Below, in pieces: positions 36,001 to 39,290 of a stretch of DNA of 39,290 nucleotides. Source of the DNA: Ignavibacteriaceae bacterium. Its GTDB lineage: Bacteria > Bacteroidota > Ignavibacteria > Ignavibacteriales > Ignavibacteriaceae. The DNA is taken from contig JACZKK010000197.1 of assembly GCA_014860115.1 (NCBI GenBank), positions 1-39,290 on the forward strand, read 5' to 3'. The translations under genes and the position numbers were made by a program. The stretch's first letter is position 1. Each line of letters starts with the position of its first letter. Below the pieces are notes generated by a model, which was given only the letters and a program-made list of their open reading frames with translations, did not search any database and had not been told where the DNA came from.

Positions 36001-36034
36001 CCCTGTTGCAAACCAGCAGGGGTTATTTATTTTA
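36001..36034 (+). terminator. Rho-independent terminator
   Basis: CCCTGTTG-CAAAC-CAGCAGGG with one G-U pair, followed by GTTATTTATTTT, 37 bases after the stop of the two-repeat protein. Confidence 0.8.
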
Positions 36035-36240
36035 CTTCCACCTTCAACAATACTTGCCGAATATGTAACAAAGTTGACTTTGTGAAAAATTAATTGCAGT
36101 TTAAGACAAGAAAATCGCATCTGCTATGGAAGAGCTAGAAATACAGGTCTAAATAATGAATAACTTTCTGAGATAAGCTCGTAGATTACTCTTCCGAAGC
36201 AGATATTTTGAAAATAACTCTTTCAATTTCTATCAGGAGG
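36029..36240 (+). repeat. Long upstream direct repeat, copy A
   Basis: About 210 bases from ATTTTAC to the Shine-Dalgarno that align almost end to end with 38394-38598. Stretches such as TCAACAATACTTGC, CAAAGTTGACTTT and GAATAACTT are identical. Both copies begin directly after a terminator and end at a start codon, so the repeated unit is a whole promoter-leader cassette. Confidence 0.75.
36074..36102 (+). promoter_or_regulatory. Probable promoter, copy A
   Basis: TTGACT (36074-36079) and, 15-17 bases on, TTGCAGTTT (36094-36102), matching the positions of the boxes at 7459 and 38433. A transcript would carry a leader of roughly 130 nt. Confidence 0.4.
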
Positions 36241-36244
36241 CATT
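36115..36244 (+). promoter_or_regulatory. Candidate structured leader RNA, copy 2
   Basis: TGGAAGAG (36127-36134) pairs fully with CTCTTCCG (36189-36196), 8 pairs including a terminal U-G, enclosing 54 nt. The G-C pair seen at the fifth position of the helix in copies 1 and 3 is A-U here, a compensatory change. It is followed by AAGCAGA, a weaker hairpin (arm TTTCT at 36227-36231) and AGGAGG (36235-36240). The helix-to-start distance is 56 nt. Confidence 0.65.
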
Positions 36245-38344
36245 ATGAAATCTATTGTTTCTGTTCTTCTCGCCTTTTTCTTTTTCACTTCATTTTTATT
36301 TTCACAAACAATTCAATGGCAGCAGCTAAGTGGTCCACACGGTGGTGCAATTTATTCCATCGTTAAAGATAACAGCGGAAATATTTATGCAAACACTATG
36401 TGGGGTGCAGGTCCATTCAAATCTACCGATAATGGAGAAAGCTGGTTTTCGATAAAAAACGGATTAACACCATATAATGGTGAGTTTCACCCGATGAACA
36501 TAAACTCAAGCGGTGATCTGTTTATTGGCGGTGCTCATAACACGGCTTATCTTTGTCGTTCTACAGATGGAGCAAATACCTGGGAACCATTAAATAATTT
36601 AAATACAAATCAGGGAAGCGTTATTTGTATCTCATTTGATGCTAGCGATAATGTTTACGTTGGAACAGGTACGGGTATTTATAAATCAACGGACAACGGC
36701 GACAACTGGGCTTTGTATGGTAACTTCACCAGCCAGACAGAGGCAATAGCATTTAATGATAGTGGGCACGTTTTCGCCGGAACCTCTTATGCAGTTTACC
36801 GCTCAGCAGATGACGGTGCGAACTGGACACAACTACCAACTGGTGGTGGTACGCGAACAGTTTGGATAACGCCCAACGGATATATATTTGCGGGTTGCTG
36901 GGAAAATGGTGGTATCTTACTTTCAACAGATAATGGAGATAGCTGGAATTATTCGTACCCTCAAACGGTTCAAGTAAGGTCTGCATCAACGCCTTTCTTT
37001 GATGATTATAATTATATCTATTTCCCAACTCAAGGTAAAGGAGTTTTGTTTTCCTCTGATTATGGTAATAGCTGGACTGAATTTAATGATGGATTAGGTA
37101 ATAATAATGTTAGAGCTGTAACTAAAACACTTAATCAGTTTTTGTTTGCTGGTGGTGATTATGGTCTCTTCAAATGTAACAGCTGGGCAGGTTATCCATA
37201 TTGGTACTCGACCGGACTTCCCGTATGCGGTGTGAAAAAAATAGAAATAGATCAGTATGATAACGTCTTTACAGGAGTATGGGGAGTTAACCGTTCACTC
37301 GATGAAGGACAATCTTGGGAAACTATAAATAATGGCTTATCCAATTTAGAAGTAAAAGAAATGACTATTAAAAATGATGGGACAATTTTTATAGGTTGTG
37401 GAATTAATGGTCCCTGTATTTTCCGCTCGACAGATAATGGAAATACGTGGATAGTTATAGAAAACGAGATTCAAAGACACGATGTTGAGGCAATTACTGT
37501 TGATGCTGCGGGAAATATTTATGCAGGAAATTATTATGGCGTTTATAAATCAACCAACAATGGAGATAACTGGGTAAATATTGGCGGAGTTGGGGGGGCA
37601 AGAGCTCTTCAATTCAATTCTTCCGGAGATTTATTTTTAGCAAGTTATGGACAAGGTTTATGGCAACTACCAGCGGGAGATACAAACTGGGTTAATCTGA
37701 CCTCAAATATCGGCGCAAGCTGGATAACCTGCATGCTCATCTCTGCTAATGGATATATATATGCAGCTGGTAAAAAATCTACTGACAATGGAATTACCTG
37801 GACAGATATGGGAACCTCTGGAAGCTGGCTTTCTTGTTATGCAGAAAACTCAATCGGACATCTGTTTGGAGGAGATTATTATACCGGTGTGTACCGCTCA
37901 ACAGATTATGGTGATAACTGGCAACAAATAAATACAGGATTAACAATAACTGATATTCGGTCTCTTGCCTTTGATTCAGACGATTATCTCTATGCAGGTA
38001 CAAATGGTAAGTCTATTTTTAAAACTACCACATCAACTGTAACATCTGTTAAAGATAAAGAATTCAAACCAACATCATTTACTTTAGAACAGAATTATCC
38101 TAATCCGTTTAATCCAAGCACCAAAATAAGTTGGCAGTCGCCAATAGGCATTCATCAAACAATAAAAGTATTTGATGTTTTGGGAAATGAAATCATTACA
38201 CTGGTTGATGAATACAAACCCGCAGGAAGATATGAAGTTGAGTTCAACTCATCCAGTATTCGGAATCTGGCATCCGGAATATATTTCTATCAACTGCGTG
38301 CAGGTGAATATAAAGCAGTGAAGAAGATGTTGTTAATTAAGTAA
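36245..38344 (+). CDS. Secreted beta-propeller (BNR-like) protein with T9SS sorting domain
   Basis: 699 residues. Signal peptide ends SFLFSQ. Residues about 25-600 are a long series of propeller repeats with Asp-box motifs (STDNGESW, STDGANTW, STDNGDNW, SADDGANW, STNNGDNW, STDYGDNW) and the strand INSSGDLFIGG. This is enough for two propellers. The sorting domain follows (QNYPNPFNPSTKISWQ, VFDVLGNEIITLVDE, ASGIYFYQLRAGEY, KKMLLIK). Probably a cell-surface or released binding/hydrolase-like protein; no catalytic triad was identified. The gene has its own promoter, leader and terminator, so it is likely monocistronic. Confidence 0.92.
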   Translation: MKSIVSVLLAFFFFTSFLFSQTIQWQQLSGPHGGAIYSIVKDNSGNIYANTMWGAGPFKSTDNGESWFSIKNGLTPYNGEFHPMNINSSGDLFIGGAHNTAYLCRSTDGANTWEPLNNLNTNQGSVICISFDASDNVYVGTGTGIYKSTDNGDNWALYGNFTSQTEAIAFNDSGHVFAGTSYAVYRSADDGANWTQLPTGGGTRTVWITPNGYIFAGCWENGGILLSTDNGDSWNYSYPQTVQVRSASTPFFDDYNYIYFPTQGKGVLFSSDYGNSWTEFNDGLGNNNVRAVTKTLNQFLFAGGDYGLFKCNSWAGYPYWYSTGLPVCGVKKIEIDQYDNVFTGVWGVNRSLDEGQSWETINNGLSNLEVKEMTIKNDGTIFIGCGINGPCIFRSTDNGNTWIVIENEIQRHDVEAITVDAAGNIYAGNYYGVYKSTNNGDNWVNIGGVGGARALQFNSSGDLFLASYGQGLWQLPAGDTNWVNLTSNIGASWITCMLISANGYIYAAGKKSTDNGITWTDMGTSGSWLSCYAENSIGHLFGGDYYTGVYRSTDYGDNWQQINTGLTITDIRSLAFDSDDYLYAGTNGKSIFKTTTSTVTSVKDKEFKPTSFTLEQNYPNPFNPSTKISWQSPIGIHQTIKVFDVLGNEIITLVDEYKPAGRYEVEFNSSSIRNLASGIYFYQLRAGEYKAVKKMLLIK

Positions 38345-38362
38345 AAAATGTTTTTCATCTAG

Positions 38363-38394
38363 CCCTATCAATGATAGTTGGTAGGGATTTTTAA
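38363..38394 (+). terminator. Rho-independent terminator
   Basis: CCCTATCAA-TGATAG-TTGGTAGGG with one wobble pair, followed by ATTTTTAATTTT, about 20 bases after the propeller gene stop. Confidence 0.82.
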
Positions 38395-38598
38395 TTTTAC
38401 TTTCAACAATACTTGCTGAATAGGTAGCAAAGTTGACTTTATGAAAAATTATTTACAGTTTAAAATAGGAAAATCCTATCTACTACGAGAGAGCAAGAAT
38501 TACAGAAAATAAATACTGAATAACTTGCTGAGATAAAACCGCGGATTACTCTCCCGAAGCAGAAGATTTGAAATTAACTTTTTCAACTTCTTAAGGAG
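38394..38598 (+). repeat. Long upstream direct repeat, copy B
   Basis: Aligns with 36029-36240 along its whole length, with scattered substitutions and small indels. It ends at the Shine-Dalgarno of an unrelated gene. See copy A. Confidence 0.75.
38433..38461 (+). promoter_or_regulatory. Probable promoter, copy B
   Basis: TTGACT (38433-38438) and TACAGTTT (38454-38461); the second box resembles the Bacteroidota TAnnTTTG element with one extra base. Confidence 0.4.
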
Positions 38599-38605
38599 TA
38601 CCGAA
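38474..38605 (+). promoter_or_regulatory. Candidate structured leader RNA, copy 3
   Basis: CGAGAGAG (38486-38493) pairs with CTCTCCCG (38549-38556), with one A-C mismatch, enclosing 55 nt. An inner helix AGCAAG/CTTGCT is also possible. The conserved AAGCAG, hairpin AGAAG (38561-38565)/CTTCT (38587-38591) and AAGGAG (38593-38598) follow. The helix-to-start distance is 57 nt. Confidence 0.65.
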
Positions 38606-39290
38606 ATGTATTACACAAAACTTTTTTCGCTGTTTTTACTCATTTTGATCGCAAATTCATTTTCACAATCTTTTATTCCTCCCGGTGATGTTAGTGGCAG
38701 CTGGACTTATGCTAATTCACCTTATTACATAATGGGAGAAATTACTATACCAAATGGTGAATTATTGACCATTGAACCAGGAGTGGATATTATTTTTTCC
38801 GGGCATTTCAAATTCAATGTTCAAGGGCGACTACTTGCTGTTGGTACACAACTGGACTCAGTAAACTTTTTTGCTGAGGATACGCAAACTGGCTGGCATG
38901 GAATCAGATTTAATTACACTCCAAATACTAATGACACGTCGAAATTAATTTATTGTTCATTTAGATACGGAAATGCTAATACGGGAGTTAGCTCAAGTTG
39001 GGATAGATGTGGTGGCGCAATCTTAATTGGTTCATTTGATAAAGTTTTTGTATCTGATTGTCTTTTTGAATACAACATGACTAATGGTGATATTTCTCCA
39101 ACAATCGGTGGTGCTGCGATTTTCATTAAATCGTCTTCACCAATTATAGCAAATAGTACTTTCAGAAATAATACAGGCACTACTGATTGTGCTATCTTAT
39201 GTAGCTATGGCTCCATTTACAATTCAGACGCAAATCCAATCATAACGAATAATTTATTTTTAAATAATAGTGGACCGCACGGTCCTGTTA
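38606..39290 (+). CDS. Secreted parallel beta-helix protein, C-terminus beyond window
   Basis: 228 codons visible from ATG 38606, still open at the right edge. Signal peptide ends ANSFSQ. The region after it (PPGDVSGSWTYANSPYYI, GELLTIEPGVDIIFSGH) is the entry motif common to right-handed parallel beta-helix proteins of this lineage. Coils such as LIYCSFRYGNA, VSDCLFEYNMTNG, IIANSTFRNNT and IITNNLFLNNSG follow. The missing part probably ends with a T9SS sorting domain. AAGGAG precedes the start, and the conserved leader lies directly upstream. Confidence 0.85.
   Translation, partial: MYYTKLFSLFLLILIANSFSQSFIPPGDVSGSWTYANSPYYIMGEITIPNGELLTIEPGVDIIFSGHFKFNVQGRLLAVGTQLDSVNFFAEDTQTGWHGIRFNYTPNTNDTSKLIYCSFRYGNANTGVSSSWDRCGGAILIGSFDKVFVSDCLFEYNMTNGDISPTIGGAAIFIKSSSPIIANSTFRNNTGTTDCAILCSYGSIYNSDANPIITNNLFLNNSGPHGPV

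Overview
The window looks like a chromosomal segment of an Ignavibacteria-type organism (Bacteroidota/Chlorobi/Ignavibacteria side of the FCB group). This is inferred from the low-GC sequence and from many exported proteins ending in the type IX secretion (T9SS) sorting domain in its Ignavibacteria-typical form (NYPNPFNPST... SGVYFYQL... KKMxLxK). No rRNA, tRNA, CRISPR array or intact insertion sequence was seen.

Layout. (1) 1-7307, minus strand: a two-gene heterodimeric ABC exporter (one gene runs off the left edge), then serS and leuS, with palindromic repeats between genes. (2) 7.3-17.2 kb, plus strand: exported proteins. These are a YCF48-like propeller, an OmpA-like protein, two unrecognised secreted proteins, a decayed T9SS domain, a second propeller, a redoxin and a sialidase-like protein. 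(3) 17.2-19.6 kb, minus strand: a toxin-antitoxin pair whose toxin has an in-frame amber codon, purA, and a STAS protein. (4) 19.7-29.1 kb, plus strand: an ECF sigma factor with a membrane anti-sigma factor, then a five-gene partner-switching block (SpoIIE phosphatase, STAS, RsbW-like kinase, two more SpoIIE phosphatases). (5) 29.3-30.7 kb: a Fic protein beside fragments of type I restriction-modification genes. (6) 31.0-39.3 kb, plus strand: a gingipain-like protease, a two-repeat histidine-bearing protein, a T9SS propeller and the start of a beta-helix protein.

The most interesting signal is a conserved leader of about 130 nt directly upstream of three exported-protein genes whose products are not all related (starts at 7634, 36245, 38606). 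All copies share a core ending in CTCTYCCGAAGCAGA, the same spacing to the start codon (56-58 nt), an 8-pair helix enclosing 54-56 nt in every copy with compensatory changes, and a second hairpin just before the Shine-Dalgarno. I do not recognise it as a known riboswitch. It is a candidate undescribed cis-regulatory RNA for T9SS cargo genes. It also fixes the start of the first gene 93 bases downstream of the longest-frame start.

How the parts may work together: the regulatory block has envelope- or GAF-type sensing inputs, three phosphatases, one kinase and two STAS proteins, but no visible SigB-type target. A link to the exported-protein genes on both sides is only positional inference.
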